The notes beneath the pieces were generated by a model. The model was given only the letters and a program-made list of their open reading frames with translations. It did no database searches and was not told the origin of the DNA. 64,000 nt of DNA, taken from the NCBI RefSeq assembly GCF_002407245.1, contig NZ_CP010682.1, forward strand, positions 1-64,000, given 5' to 3'. Source of the DNA: Phaeobacter piscinae (GTDB lineage: Bacteria > Pseudomonadota > Alphaproteobacteria > Rhodobacterales > Rhodobacteraceae). This document shows positions 54,035 through 63,376 of this stretch, piece by piece. Positions within the stretch are counted from its first letter, which is position 1. Every line of letters begins with the position of its first letter. The position numbers and the translations under genes were made by a program.

Positions 54035-54074
54035 CGCGCGCCCACAATACGGTCCTGATCGGATCGGGCGCGCG
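54035..54074 (+). terminator. Intercistronic stem-loop after xylF
   Basis: Perfect 9-bp GC stem CGCGCGCCC/GGGCGCGCG, with a 22-base loop holding a small internal palindrome near GATCGGATC, located 41 bases after the xylF stop. No T run. Probably an attenuating or RNA-protecting element. Confidence 0.55.
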
Positions 54075-54112
54075 TCCCTCCTTTAAATACCGCTGATCAC
54101 TGGAGTTCGGAT

Positions 54113-55414
54113 ATGACCGAAACCACGTCTCAGCCGATCCCCGAACACAGCAAGCGTGGCCTGTTCCAGCAATTGGAACTGGACGTCCGCCTATTGGGAA
54201 TGATCGGTGCCTTTGTCATCTTGTGCATTGGATTCAACATCCTGACGGATGGGCGTTTCCTGACGCCGCGCAATATCTTTAACCTGACCATTCAGACCGT
54301 GTCGGTGGCGATCATGGCCACGGGCATGGTGTTTGTGATCGTGACCCGTCACATTGACCTGAGTGTCGGCGCGCTGCTGGCGACCTGCTCGGCGGTGATG
54401 GCCGTGGTGCAGACGGATGTGCTGCCGGATATGTTGGGTCTTGGCCTCAACCATCCTGCCACCTGGATCATCACCGTCGCCGTGGGCCTCACCATTGGTA
54501 CGCTGATCGGTGCCTTTCAGGGGTGGATGGTGGGCTTTCTGACCATTCCGGCCTTTATTGTGACGCTGGGCGGATTTCTGGTCTGGCGCAATGTGGCCTG
54601 GTACCTGACCGATGGTCAGACGATTGGCCCGCTCGACAGCACCTTTCTGGTCTTTGGCGGCACCTCCGGCACATTGGGCACCACGCTGAGCTGGGCGGTT
54701 GGGATCGTTGCGACCGTTCTGGCGCTGGCCGCATTGTGGAACAGCCGCCGGGCCAAGCAAGGACATGGCTTCCCGGTGAAGCCAGCCTGGGCGGAAGCGG
54801 TGATCGCCGGTACTGTTGCCGCGTCCATCCTTGGTTTTGTTGCCGTCCTCAATGCCTATCAAATCCCCGCCCGCCGTCTGAAGCGGATGATGGAGGCGCA
54901 GGGAGAAACCATGCCCGAGGGGCTGGTCGTTGGCTATGGTCTGCCGATTTCGGTATTGATCCTGATTGCTACCGCTGTGGTGATGACAATTATCGCCCGC
55001 CGGACGCGTCTGGGGCGGTATATCTTTGCGACTGGCGGCAACCCTGATGCGGCTGAGCTGTCTGGCATCAACACGCGGCTTCTGACGGTGAAGATTTTCG
55101 CCCTCATGGGGTTCCTCTGTGCGCTATCTGCTGTTGTGGCGTCGGCGCGACTGGCGAACCACTCAAATGATATCGGCACCTTGGATGAACTGCGCGTCAT
55201 TGCGGCGGCAGTCATCGGCGGCACGGCCCTGTCTGGCGGCTTTGGCACGATTTACGGTGCGATCCTTGGCGCGTTGATCATGCAGAGTCTGCAATCGGGT
55301 ATGGCCATGGTTGGTGTCGATGCACCGTTTCAGAATATCGTTGTCGGCACAGTGCTGGTCGCGGCAGTCTGGATTGATATCTTGTACCGTAAACGTGTGG
55401 GGGCCCGGATATGA
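54113..55414 (+). CDS. xylH: Xylose-type ABC transporter permease
   Basis: 433 aa, about ten hydrophobic helices, longer than ribose-type permeases and fitting Xyl[20 protein letters not shown] and [21 protein letters not shown] in the first half, and [20 protein letters not shown] with [20 protein letters not shown] in the second, are typical family motifs. The segment about 205-265 is unusually hydrophilic ([16 protein letters not shown]). Overlaps xylG by 4 bases. Confidence 0.9.
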   Translation: MTETTSQPIPEHSKRGLFQQLELDVRLLGMIGAFVILCIGFNILTDGRFLTPRNIFNLTIQTVSVAIMATGMVFVIVTRHIDLSVGALLATCSAVMAVVQTDVLPDMLGLGLNHPATWIITVAVGLTIGTLIGAFQGWMVGFLTIPAFIVTLGGFLVWRNVAWYLTDGQTIGPLDSTFLVFGGTSGTLGTTLSWAVGIVATVLALAALWNSRRAKQGHGFPVKPAWAEAVIAGTVAASILGFVAVLNAYQIPARRLKRMMEAQGETMPEGLVVGYGLPISVLILIATAVVMTIIARRTRLGRYIFATGGNPDAAELSGINTRLLTVKIFALMGFLCALSAVVASARLANHSNDIGTLDELRVIAAAVIGGTALSGGFGTIYGAILGALIMQSLQSGMAMVGVDAPFQNIVVGTVLVAAVWIDILYRKRVGARI

Positions 55415-56193
55415 GCACCGCAAAAGAGCTGCGCGCCGCAGGCGCCACCCCGCTGGTCGAGATGAAGGATATTTCGATCTCCTTCGGCGGCATCAAAGCC
55501 GTGGACCACGTCAGCGTCGACCTTTACCCGGGTGAGGTTGTCGGATTGCTGGGCCACAACGGTGCCGGGAAATCCACCCTGATCAAGGTGTTGTCCGGCG
55601 CTTACCAGATGGACGCCGGTGAAATCCGGGTCAATGGCGACAGGGTTGAGATCACCAATCCGCGGGATGCGCGGTCGCATAATATCGAGACGATCTATCA
55701 GACGCTGGCGCTGGCGGATAACCTTGATGCGGCCTCAAACCTGTTTCTGGGGCGTGAGCTGGTGACTCCGTTTGGATTGGTCGACGACTCCGCAATGGAG
55801 GCCGAGTGCCGCAAAATCATGAACCGGTTGAACCCGAATTTCCAGAAGTTCTCAGAACCGGTGTCGGCGCTTTCCGGTGGCCAACGCCAGTCGGTGGCCA
55901 TTGCAAGGGCGGTGTATTTCAACGCCAAAATCCTGATCATGGATGAGCCGACCGCAGCCCTTGGTCCACATGAGACGCAGATGGTGGCAGAGCTGATCCA
56001 GCAGCTGAAGGCACAGGGGATCGGGATTTTCCTGATCGACCATGACGTCAATGCGGTGATGGAGCTGTGTGACCGTGCCTCTGTCATGAAGAATGGTCAG
56101 CTGGTCGGCACCGTTGATATTGACGATGTCACCGATGACGACCTGCTGAGTATGATTATTCTGGGTAAGCGGCCGGGAGAAGCGGCTGCCTGA
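55411..56193 (+). CDS. xylG: Xylose-type ABC transporter ATPase (single-domain)
   Basis: 260 aa. Walker [11 protein letters not shown]-loop-like [13 protein letters not shown], signature [16 protein letters not shown], Walker [14 protein letters not shown]-loop [10 protein letters not shown]. Enterobacterial XylG has two fused ATPase domains (about 500 aa); this is a half-length single-domain form, so two copies probably form the dimer, as commonly seen in Rhodobacteraceae. Starts within the xylH end. A terminator follows 21 bases after the stop. Confidence 0.9.
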   Translation: MSTAKELRAAGATPLVEMKDISISFGGIKAVDHVSVDLYPGEVVGLLGHNGAGKSTLIKVLSGAYQMDAGEIRVNGDRVEITNPRDARSHNIETIYQTLALADNLDAASNLFLGRELVTPFGLVDDSAMEAECRKIMNRLNPNFQKFSEPVSALSGGQRQSVAIARAVYFNAKILIMDEPTAALGPHETQMVAELIQQLKAQGIGIFLIDHDVNAVMELCDRASVMKNGQLVGTVDIDDVTDDDLLSMIILGKRPGEAAA

Positions 56194-56214
56194 GGCAACA
56201 AGGTTTTGACAAAA

Positions 56215-56240
56215 GGGGCTGCCATTGGCGGCCCCTTTTT
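56215..56240 (+). terminator. Rho-independent terminator of xylFHG
   Basis: 9-bp stem GGGGCTGCC/GGCGGCCCC with one U-G pair and loop ATT, followed by five Ts; the flanking AAAA/TTTT can extend it. Confidence 0.9.
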
Positions 56241-56269
56241 GCGGTTTCCCTGGCTTGCGGGGCGGCAGG

Positions 56270-56299
56270 TTGAATTCTACAGTCTATGTAGATTTTTAT
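56270..56299 (+). promoter_or_regulatory. Predicted MerR-type promoter with operator
   Basis: -35 TTGAAT (56270-56275), -10 TTTTAT (56294-56299), 18-base spacer. The spacer holds the inverted repeat CTACA-N5-TGTAG (56277-56291). Long spacers with a central dyad are typical of promoters bound by MerR-family activators; here it precedes the merR-type gene itself, suggesting autoregulation. Confidence 0.55.
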
Positions 56300-56318
56300 G
56301 GGCGCTGGGGGAAACAGC

Positions 56319-56747
56319 ATGCTGACGATTGGGACATTGGCCAAACGCACCGGGACAAAGGTGCAGACCATTCGCTACTATGAACAAATCGGTTTAATGC
56401 CGGAACCGGGCCGAACCGCGGGCGGGCAACGTCGGTATGGCCATACCGAGCTGGATAGATTGGCCTTTATCCGCCATGCCCGGCAACTGGGGTTTCCGTT
56501 GGAGGCCATTCGCGAATTGCTGGATCTGGCGGATCATCCCGGTCAATCATGTTCCAATGCGGATTCCATTGCGCAACGGCAGCTGAAGCAAGTGGCGGAC
56601 CGGATCGCTCGACTCGAAGCCCTGCAGACTGAGTTGCAGCGAATGATCTGCGATTGTGCTGGCGGTACGGTCGCCGAATGTCGCGTTCTGGAGGTGTTGC
56701 GGGATCATTCCGAATGCCTGACCAATCATGATGAAATCGGGGCCTGA
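56319..56747 (+). CDS. MerR-family metal-responsive regulator
   Basis: 142 aa. N-terminal winged helix (TIGTLAKRTGTKVQTIRYYE, QIGLMPEPGRTAGGQRRYG), long dimerisation helix (SIAQRQLKQVADRIARLEAL) and C-terminal metal loop with cysteines ICDCAGGTVAECRVLEVLRD ending HSECL; a further cysteine precedes the helix (GQSCSN). The cysteine layout is similar to ZntR/CadR/PbrR-type regulators of divalent soft metals. ATG 56319 preceded by GGGGGA. No metal exporter gene is adjacent, so its target is elsewhere or only itself. Confidence 0.82.
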   Translation: MLTIGTLAKRTGTKVQTIRYYEQIGLMPEPGRTAGGQRRYGHTELDRLAFIRHARQLGFPLEAIRELLDLADHPGQSCSNADSIAQRQLKQVADRIARLEALQTELQRMICDCAGGTVAECRVLEVLRDHSECLTNHDEIGA

Positions 56748-56759
56748 TCAGATTTTTGG

Positions 56760-57116
56760 TCACGCCTCATCATGGCCAAGCGCACGCAACAGCATTCGGC
56801 GCTGGTGATCTTGCCCACCGAAGAACACCGCCAGCACGCGCAGCTGTTGGCCTGTCTCGTTGAGATCAAAATAGAAGATGGCACGCCCCTTTGTGACGCT
56901 GCGCAGGCCCGGCGCAATGTCGGTGCGCAGCGTGCCTTGGTGGGGCGCTTGCCCCAATGCCTCAACCGCGTCGTCAATCTCTGTCAGACGTGTCGCGGCG
57001 CGTTCAAACGCGGTCTCTGTGTCCTCACCAAAGCTGATGGCGGCTTCAAAGAGAAAGTCGAAAATAGCCTCCAGGTCTCGGTCGATCGCTTCGGCGCGAT
57101 CAACCCGGTAGATCAT
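56760..57116 (-). CDS. RelE/ParE-family toxin
   Basis: 118 aa. YRVDRAEAIDRDLEAIFDFL at the N-terminus and LRSVTKGRAIFYFDLNE followed by LRVLAVFFGGQDH near the C-terminus match ParE/RelE toxins, which poison gyrase (ParE) or cleave ribosomal mRNA (RelE). It follows, and overlaps by 17 bases, the antitoxin gene. Acts as plasmid addiction module if functional. Converges with the merR-type gene, 12 bases apart. Confidence 0.83.
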   Translation of the reverse strand: MIYRVDRAEAIDRDLEAIFDFLFEAAISFGEDTETAFERAATRLTEIDDAVEALGQAPHQGTLRTDIAPGLRSVTKGRAIFYFDLNETGQQLRVLAVFFGGQDHQRRMLLRALGHDEA

Positions 57117-57375
57117 GCTGCATCCGTTTCCGTTTCAGAAGATCAGCTGTGCGTTGACGGCCATCTGATGCACTGACAAAGGCACCATCGCGCCGCTCTG
57201 CAATCAGGGCGCGCAGGGCTGCGGTATCTGCACGGCGTGCCTCTGTTTCTTCGCGCAGAAGTTCAAGACCCTGTTGCAACACCGCGCTAAGGCTCGAATA
57301 CCGGCCTTCCGCGACCAAGGTGCGGGCAAAGTCATCCTGCGCTTCGGTCAAGGAGATGGAGGCTTTGACACTCAT
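57100..57375 (-). CDS. ParD-family antitoxin
   Basis: 91 aa. Ribbon-helix-helix-like N-terminus SVKASISLTEAQDDFARTLV, then a helical segment EGRYSSLSAVLQQGLELLRE that dimerises, and an Arg-rich tail that would wrap the toxin. It precedes the toxin gene on the same strand and overlaps it by 17 bases, the standard antitoxin-first order. It should neutralise the toxin and repress the operon. Confidence 0.83.
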   Translation of the reverse strand: MSVKASISLTEAQDDFARTLVAEGRYSSLSAVLQQGLELLREETEARRADTAALRALIAERRDGAFVSASDGRQRTADLLKRKRMQHDLPG

Positions 57376-57416
57376 ATCGTACCTGATGTTGCGGGCTGAC
57401 TAGTACCATGCCTACA

Positions 57417-58139
57417 CTACTCAGTAGCATATTTCAATCCGGCGCTGAATAGGCCGCGCAACGCAACGATGATCCAGCCCAGACCGGCCAAGGCAACAAC
57501 GAGCAAGTTGTCGCTGCCCCACTGATTGATGACGATGCCACCGACAGCCCAGCAGATGGCAACAGTGTAGGTCCAAGCTGAGGGGCTGCCTGTCTGTACC
57601 AGAAGCGCTACGACCAAGGCGATGATGAGGCATAGTATTCCGGACAGCTGCGGGTCCATCAGGCCATATCCCGGAAGGACAATGCTAATAGATACAGCAG
57701 AAGCGACAGTTAACCACCCGGCGTAGAGCCCCACGGGCCCTCGCTTCCAGATCCTGTCATTCCGACCAGCGCAGCGCATTGCGAGAGTCGCGGTGGCAGC
57801 CATCGCCACTATCATGAACGTGGCAAGAATCGGCGAAATGTTTGCAACCCACAGCCAGCAGGTACCGATAACCAGGCTGACCGCCAAGTATCTTCGCATT
57901 TCATGCCAAGACGGATCCTCGGCCGCACGAAGTGCGCCGTAGCCCGCCCCTACAATGAGCCAGAGATAGATCACGGGCCAGATCGAAAAAGTCGGGCCTA
58001 TCGGCTGTATAATCGGTTGGGGTTGCGGGTAGGGCAACTGGTCGGCGGTGTAGCCGGTGAACGGGTTCGTCACCAACGGTGCTGCCGCAAATGCTACGGC
58101 GAGCAGAAAAGTGAGGTAGGCCAATGTCTGCTTGCTCAT
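57417..58139 (-). CDS. TspO/MBR-like multi-pass membrane protein
   Basis: 240 aa with six to seven hydrophobic segments and many tryptophans. FSIWPVIYLWLIVGAGYGAL and CWLWVANISPILATF resemble the tryptophan-rich sensory protein (TspO) family, but the chain is longer than the usual 160 aa, so it belongs to an extended variant or a different small-membrane family. TspO proteins bind porphyrins. The start is ATG 58139. It lies between the toxin-antitoxin pair and the DNA ligase genes and has no obvious functional link to either. Confidence 0.5.
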   Translation of the reverse strand: MSKQTLAYLTFLLAVAFAAAPLVTNPFTGYTADQLPYPQPQPIIQPIGPTFSIWPVIYLWLIVGAGYGALRAAEDPSWHEMRRYLAVSLVIGTCWLWVANISPILATFMIVAMAATATLAMRCAGRNDRIWKRGPVGLYAGWLTVASAVSISIVLPGYGLMDPQLSGILCLIIALVVALLVQTGSPSAWTYTVAICWAVGGIVINQWGSDNLLVVALAGLGWIIVALRGLFSAGLKYATE

Positions 58140-58217
58140 GGGATTTGGTACTCGCTTTTGTTCACGCGGATGGTCTGGGTAGGAATTATCTGAGTATTCC
58201 TATTTACTTACACAACC

Positions 58218-59777
58218 TTAAAGGAACCCTCTCAATTCCTCGATCGAGCCTGCTTCTAACGGTGGTTTATCGGTTCGGATGCGATTGATCCGGGGAAACC
58301 TCATGGCGAGCCCGCTTTTGTGACGGCTCGATTCATTCAAACCCTCAAAGGCAATTTCCAGCACCAGTTCAGGCTTTACCGCCCGGACAGGGCCAAAGCG
58401 ATCAATTGTATTATTGCGGACAAATCGGTCCAGTTCCTTCAATTCGGCGTCGGTGAATCCGAAATATGCCTTGCCTACTGGTACCAGTTGGTCGCCATCC
58501 CATACGCCAAAGGTGAAATCGGAATAGTAGCCTGAACGCTTGCCATGCCCGCGCTGTGCATAGAGCATGACCGCATCCACAAGCATTGGATCACGTTTCC
58601 ATTTGAACCAGTTGCCGCGCTTGCGCCCCGCTATATAGGCGCTGTCGCGGCGCTTGATCATAACGCCTTCTATCACGCTGTTTGGTGGATCCGCGCGCAG
58701 TTTCGCCAGATCTTCCCAAGTCTCAAAGTCAAGCGGCAGAGAACGATCAATACGCGGATCATTCAGATCTGTGACGCAGGCTTGCAAATGGGTCTGGCGA
58801 TCAACCAATGTGCGGGACCTCAGATCCTCGCCATTCCAGAACAGTACATCGTAGACCCGTAGCGCAGCGGGATGGCTTGCCAACATGGCTTTTCCAACCT
58901 TCTTGCGACCCAGCCGCTTCTGTAGATCGCCAAAGGGGGCAACGATGTCCTCACGCTTTACCAGCAGCTCACCATCCAGCACCCCGTCAAAATTCAACGC
59001 TTCGATCACATCGGGAAAGGATCCGGAGATATCTTCACCGGTGCGCGAATACAGTCGTCTTGTCCCGTCGTCGTTCACGGCTTGAACACGGATGCCGTCC
59101 CATTTCCATTCCGCGACGAAGTCTGCCGGTGAGAGGCTGGCGAGGTCTTCCAGATCGGTGCCGGTGGACAGCATGACCGGGCGGAAGGGGGCCGCGGCAA
59201 GGTTCACGGGTTTTTCGCCACCCTCTAGCCAAGCAAACAGAGGCAGATATGGCGGGGTCAGCCCGTGCCAGAGCTCTTCTATCTCGGTGACATCAACATT
59301 GCCAAACTGGGCCAGCGCGCTGCGCGCCAACCGGGCAGAGACACCAACGCGCAGACCACCTGTCGCCAACTTCAGATAAGCATAGCGCTGCGTCGGGGTC
59401 ATCTGTGACAACCGCCGAGCGATGAGTGCGGGGAGTTGTGCTTTGGCGGTGCTGGTCAGTTCATGCACCGCATCGGCCAGCGACAGGTCAATCACCGTGT
59501 CGGAGTGCGGCCAGATCAGGGCCACGGTTTCCGCCAGATCACCGACAAAATCGTAGGACAGGCGGAACAGCTCTGCGTCTGTCTCCTCTGCCACCAGACC
59601 GCGCAGCAGGGAGGGTGTTACGTTGCGCAGGGCAAGGTCACCGGTGATGGCCGCAAGCGCATAGCCCCGGTCCGGGTCCGGGATGGCGTCAAACGCGGTC
59701 TTTAAATGTGCAATCTTGCCATTCCGCGATGGCGTGAAGGCGAGTTGCTCCAAAAGCTCGGCGAAGGCCTGCATCAC
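58218..59777 (-). CDS. ATP-dependent DNA ligase
   Basis: 519 aa ligase of the bacterial LigB/LigC-like group. The adenylated lysine is K225 in EWKWDGIRV; motif III is seen as DGVLDGELLV, IV as VIEGVMIKR, V as GNWFKWKR. N-terminal helical DNA-binding domain (about 1-200) and C-terminal OB-fold domain. It overlaps the exonuclease gene by 4 bases; such ligase-exonuclease pairs often also have an Lhr helicase and a phosphoesterase, which are absent here. Probable role in double-strand break or nick repair. Confidence 0.92.
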   Translation of the reverse strand: MMQAFAELLEQLAFTPSRNGKIAHLKTAFDAIPDPDRGYALAAITGDLALRNVTPSLLRGLVAEETDAELFRLSYDFVGDLAETVALIWPHSDTVIDLSLADAVHELTSTAKAQLPALIARRLSQMTPTQRYAYLKLATGGLRVGVSARLARSALAQFGNVDVTEIEELWHGLTPPYLPLFAWLEGGEKPVNLAAAPFRPVMLSTGTDLEDLASLSPADFVAEWKWDGIRVQAVNDDGTRRLYSRTGEDISGSFPDVIEALNFDGVLDGELLVKREDIVAPFGDLQKRLGRKKVGKAMLASHPAALRVYDVLFWNGEDLRSRTLVDRQTHLQACVTDLNDPRIDRSLPLDFETWEDLAKLRADPPNSVIEGVMIKRRDSAYIAGRKRGNWFKWKRDPMLVDAVMLYAQRGHGKRSGYYSDFTFGVWDGDQLVPVGKAYFGFTDAELKELDRFVRNNTIDRFGPVRAVKPELVLEIAFEGLNESSRHKSGLAMRFPRINRIRTDKPPLEAGSIEELRGFL

Positions 59778-60787
59778 TCTGCCTCCTCCTCATAGCCGAC
59801 GAGCCTCAGGGGGCGGGCGGTGATCTGGTTCAACTCGCACCAGCGGACCAGCGCGTCCTCACGGCCGTGAGTTACCCAGACTTGTTTCGGGTTGAGATCC
59901 TTGATGGTGCGGGTCAGATCCGGCCAATCCACATGGTCGCTGAGGATCAGGGGCAGTTCGACGCCCCGCTGCCGGGCGCGGGCACGCACCTGCATCCAGC
60001 CGCTGGCAAAACAGATGACCGGATCGGGAAAGCGCTGCGCCCAGGTCGCGGCAAAGGCGGAAGGCGGGCCAAGAATAATCTGGCCTTTAAATGCCGCTTT
60101 GCCTTCTTTGGTGGTGGCCGGACGCAGTTCTCCCAAATCGATCCCCTGCGCGATGTGGTAGTCACATAAGCGCTGCAAGGCACCGTGGATATAAATCGGC
60201 TGATCCCAACCCGCCTGCCGCAACAGCGCGATGACGCGTTGCGCCTTGCCCAATGCGTAGGCCCCGACAAGGTGGCAGCGCTCAGGTTGGGACGCAACAG
60301 AGCGCAGCAGTTTTTCGATTTCGGACTGCGGACTGGGGTGGTTGAACACCGGCAGACCGAAGGTGGCCTCGGTCACGAAAACGTCGCAAGGGGCCAGTTG
60401 AAAAGATGCGCAGGCGGGGTTGTCCACGCGGGCATAGTCACCTGAAACGGTGATGGCGGTATTGCCGTCGTCGACAGTAATCTGACAAGAGCCCAACACA
60501 TGGCCGGCGGGCGTAAACCGCGCGTCAATGCCGTCCACTTCCGTCCTTTCTTCAACGGCAATACGGGTGGCGCAGAAGTCCTCACCATAGCGTATTGCCA
60601 TGATATCCAGCGTCTGGGGGCTGGCCCAGACCGTGCCGTGACCGGCGCGGGCATGATCGGCATGCCCATGGGTGATCATCGCGCGGGGCACCGGGCGTAT
60701 TGGATCGATGTAGAAATCCCCCGCCGGGCAATAGAGGCCATCCGGCTGGGGGTGCAGTAACTCCTCCGGCAGGCGTTTTGCGCTCAC
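59774..60787 (-). CDS. Ligase-associated exonuclease (metallo-beta-lactamase fold)
   Basis: 337 aa metallo-beta-lactamase/beta-CASP-type protein. The metal motif is THGHADHARAGH near residue 40 and a second histidine motif near TPAGHVLGSCQI about 95. Family members named ligase-associated DNA exonuclease resemble mRNA 3'-end processing exonucleases. ATG 60787; ends within the ligase start (4-base overlap). It probably trims DNA ends before ligation. Confidence 0.88.
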   Translation of the reverse strand: MSAKRLPEELLHPQPDGLYCPAGDFYIDPIRPVPRAMITHGHADHARAGHGTVWASPQTLDIMAIRYGEDFCATRIAVEERTEVDGIDARFTPAGHVLGSCQITVDDGNTAITVSGDYARVDNPACASFQLAPCDVFVTEATFGLPVFNHPSPQSEIEKLLRSVASQPERCHLVGAYALGKAQRVIALLRQAGWDQPIYIHGALQRLCDYHIAQGIDLGELRPATTKEGKAAFKGQIILGPPSAFAATWAQRFPDPVICFASGWMQVRARARQRGVELPLILSDHVDWPDLTRTIKDLNPKQVWVTHGREDALVRWCELNQITARPLRLVGYEEEAE

Positions 60788-60980
60788 GGGATTGGCTCCT
60801 TCGTGTCAAACCAACGGGTATCGGGAAGAAGCTAACCCAATCAGGTGTTTGGACAAGGGCTGTGGTGCTATCGACTGACAAATTCAGTGTTAAATGGATG
60901 GGGCTGGAACTATCTGCGGAGTCACGCGTTTTGCCCTTTGTGACGCAGCCATCCCAAAATATCAGCTGAGGAGACGACCC

Positions 60981-62315
60981 GTGGCGCAGAAGAATTTGAC
61001 GCAAGGGGGGGTCTGGTGTGCGCTTGCAGCAGTGTCTGCACCAATGTCGCTGGGCATTCTGGGCGTGTTGAGCGTTGGTCTGGCTGATGCCTATTTCCTA
61101 GGTCAATTGGGAGAGGCACCGCTTGCGGCTGTAGGGTTCATCTATCCCGTGACAACAGCGGTGACATCGCTGTCGATCGGCCTGTCCGCTGGTGCAAATG
61201 CGGCAATTTCTCAAAGTCTGGGACGCGGCGATAGCGAGGCTGAAACCAACAGGCTGTCGATCCACGCCATCGTCTTGGGCACCGTGGTTGCGACATTGGT
61301 GGCGCTGGCGTTTTACCTGGGCGCGGGCGCTCTGTTCTCGGTGATGGGCGCGAAGGATGATGTGCTGGCAGAGGCGCGGTCTTATGCGCCATTCTGGGCG
61401 CTGTCGTTCCCGTTTTTAGTCGGCATGGCGCTATTGAATGCGGTGTTCCGGGCGCATGGGGATGGCGCAACCTCGGCGATGATCATGTTGGTGGCAGCCG
61501 TTCTTAATATCGCGCTGGACCCGGTCCTGATCTACGGGCTCGGCCCGGTGCCGGAGATGTCGACTGCCGGGGCTGCACTTGCCACTGCTATAGCGCGGGT
61601 TCTGACGCTGATTGGGGCTTTTAGCTACGCGCTTCGGATCGGGGTCATTCGCCCGCCAGAGGTGTTCACCGATGGCATCGGCGGTTCTGTGCGCGAGGTT
61701 ATCCGTGTTGGCCTCCCGGCCGCATTTTCAAATGCGATCAACCCGGCCGGAATGGCGATGGTCACAGCCGCGGCGGCGACGCTGGGTGATACTGTCGTTG
61801 CCGGGCTCGGGGCTGCACAGAGGGTGCAATCGGTGGCTCTTGTTCCATTGCTGGCGCTGTCGGCGGGTATCGGGCCTGTTGTCGGGCAGAACTGGGGCGC
61901 GGATCAGCAGGCGCGTGCGCGTCTGGCAGTGTGGCGATCGTGGCAATTCTGCGTCGGATACGGGCTGGCCGTGGCTTTGGCGCTGACGCTGTTTGCATCT
62001 AACATTGCGGGGCTCCTTTCGTCAGATCAGGGGGCGGCTGCAACGACCGCGCAATACCTGCGCATCGTCAGCTGGAGCTTTCTCGGGTATGGCGTTTTGG
62101 TGACCGCCAACGCCGCGATGAATGCGCGTTCCAAAGCTGTTTGGTCGATGGGTTTGAGCCTGATGCGGATCTTTGCGGTCTATGTGCCGCTGGCGTGGCT
62201 GGGTGTCTGGATGTTTGGTTATGCAGGCATTCTTGGCGCTGCGGTAATCGCCAATCTGGCGGCTGTTCCGGGCGCTTATTTCACCGGTCGCAGGACGGGA
62301 TTGGTGGCGCGCTGA
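60981..62315 (+). CDS. MATE-family multidrug/metabolite exporter
   Basis: 444 aa, about 12 hydrophobic helices with the internal two-fold repeat of the MATE family (SVGLADAYFLGQLGEAPLAA in the first half, GMAMVTAAAATLGDTVVAGL in the second). Exports drugs or metabolites with a Na+ or H+ gradient. Start GTG 60981 with GGAG 7 bases upstream is preferred; the ATG-type starts upstream (60894) add a segment with no membrane or domain character. Stands alone, converging with topoisomerase IB. Confidence 0.87.
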   Translation: MAQKNLTQGGVWCALAAVSAPMSLGILGVLSVGLADAYFLGQLGEAPLAAVGFIYPVTTAVTSLSIGLSAGANAAISQSLGRGDSEAETNRLSIHAIVLGTVVATLVALAFYLGAGALFSVMGAKDDVLAEARSYAPFWALSFPFLVGMALLNAVFRAHGDGATSAMIMLVAAVLNIALDPVLIYGLGPVPEMSTAGAALATAIARVLTLIGAFSYALRIGVIRPPEVFTDGIGGSVREVIRVGLPAAFSNAINPAGMAMVTAAAATLGDTVVAGLGAAQRVQSVALVPLLALSAGIGPVVGQNWGADQQARARLAVWRSWQFCVGYGLAVALALTLFASNIAGLLSSDQGAAATTAQYLRIVSWSFLGYGVLVTANAAMNARSKAVWSMGLSLMRIFAVYVPLAWLGVWMFGYAGILGAAVIANLAAVPGAYFTGRRTGLVAR

Positions 62316-62324
62316 AAGCGCCGT

Positions 62325-63302
62325 TCAACCGGCATTGAGGAAATCAATTAGTCTATCCTCCCCCAAGCGTAGCCCGCTGATTTGGCGCTGTGGCAAAGCG
62401 CTCAGCCGTGCTGCACGTTGAGGGTCTGGTAGCTCGGCCAATGCGATGATCTGCGGATGGATATAGCTGTTGCGGGCGATGGTTGGGGTGTTGTGTAGCC
62501 GCTCTGCAGCGGCTTCGGCCATCGCGGTGATGGTCAGGGTTGGGGCATCGAGAGCGACGGTAAATGCGGCGTGGCTGCCGTTCCAGGTGCGCAGGGTCTT
62601 GGCGGAGACCCCATCGCCGCAGAGCTCAGCCAAAACTTCCTGCACCTGCTCTGACCGCACGGCGCGGGCATTGCCGTCGGCGTCGACCCAAGAGATCAGT
62701 TCGGGACCGGCCAGATCCTGTGAGCGTTCAAGAATGCGTTGCAACGCAGGGCCACGTAGGGATTTCTCCACGGTCTGGCCACCCTTCGCCGTATATCTCA
62801 GCTGTATCACCTGCCCCGAAAAGGCGACGTGACGCGGGCGCAATGTGGTGGCGCCGTAGCTGCCGTTCTCCTCGGTGTAGCTGGGATTTCCAATTCTGAG
62901 CGAGCCGCGATCCAACAGGGCGAGTACGGCGGCGATCGCGGTTTCTTCGTCTCCAACAGGGCCGGTCAACCTGTCGCTGATCCAGCGGCGCAACACGGGT
63001 AGGCGCTCCCCAAAGATGCCGAGCTGGGCAAATTTCTGTTCGGCGCGGTGCGCCTGCCACTCAGGGTGATAGCGATATTGCTTCCGATCGCGGGCGTCGC
63101 GCCCGGTGGCTTGAAGATGGCCATTGGATAGTGGGCACAACCAGACATCTGTGTAGGCAGGCGGGACGCCCAAACCATTCAGTCGCGCCCGTTCCGCCGC
63201 ATCGCCGATATGACTGCCATCGGGCATGTAGTAGGAAAACCCGCGGCCTCGACGGCGGCGGGTAACACCGGGCTGATCATCCGTGTAGTAGACCAGTTTC
63301 AT
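62325..63302 (-). CDS. DNA topoisomerase IB
   Basis: 325 aa, the short bacterial topoisomerase IB (poxvirus-like). It nicks one strand and relaxes supercoils. The catalytic tyrosine is Y280 in ARNSYIHPQII; other family landmarks are TGRDARDRKQYRYHPEW (about 66-82; the usual RDARGRKQ has D in place of G), IGNPSYTEENGSYGATTLR and AKTLRTWNGSHAA (catalytic Arg). Encoded 9 bases from the converging MATE stop. Confidence 0.92.
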   Translation of the reverse strand: MKLVYYTDDQPGVTRRRRGRGFSYYMPDGSHIGDAAERARLNGLGVPPAYTDVWLCPLSNGHLQATGRDARDRKQYRYHPEWQAHRAEQKFAQLGIFGERLPVLRRWISDRLTGPVGDEETAIAAVLALLDRGSLRIGNPSYTEENGSYGATTLRPRHVAFSGQVIQLRYTAKGGQTVEKSLRGPALQRILERSQDLAGPELISWVDADGNARAVRSEQVQEVLAELCGDGVSAKTLRTWNGSHAAFTVALDAPTLTITAMAEAAAERLHNTPTIARNSYIHPQIIALAELPDPQRAARLSALPQRQISGLRLGEDRLIDFLNAG

Positions 63303-63376
63303 TGCATTGATCCCTGTCTCAACAACGATGGACCATGAGGTTGGGGGCCGCCCGAGGTCAGGCGGCCCTCACGATA

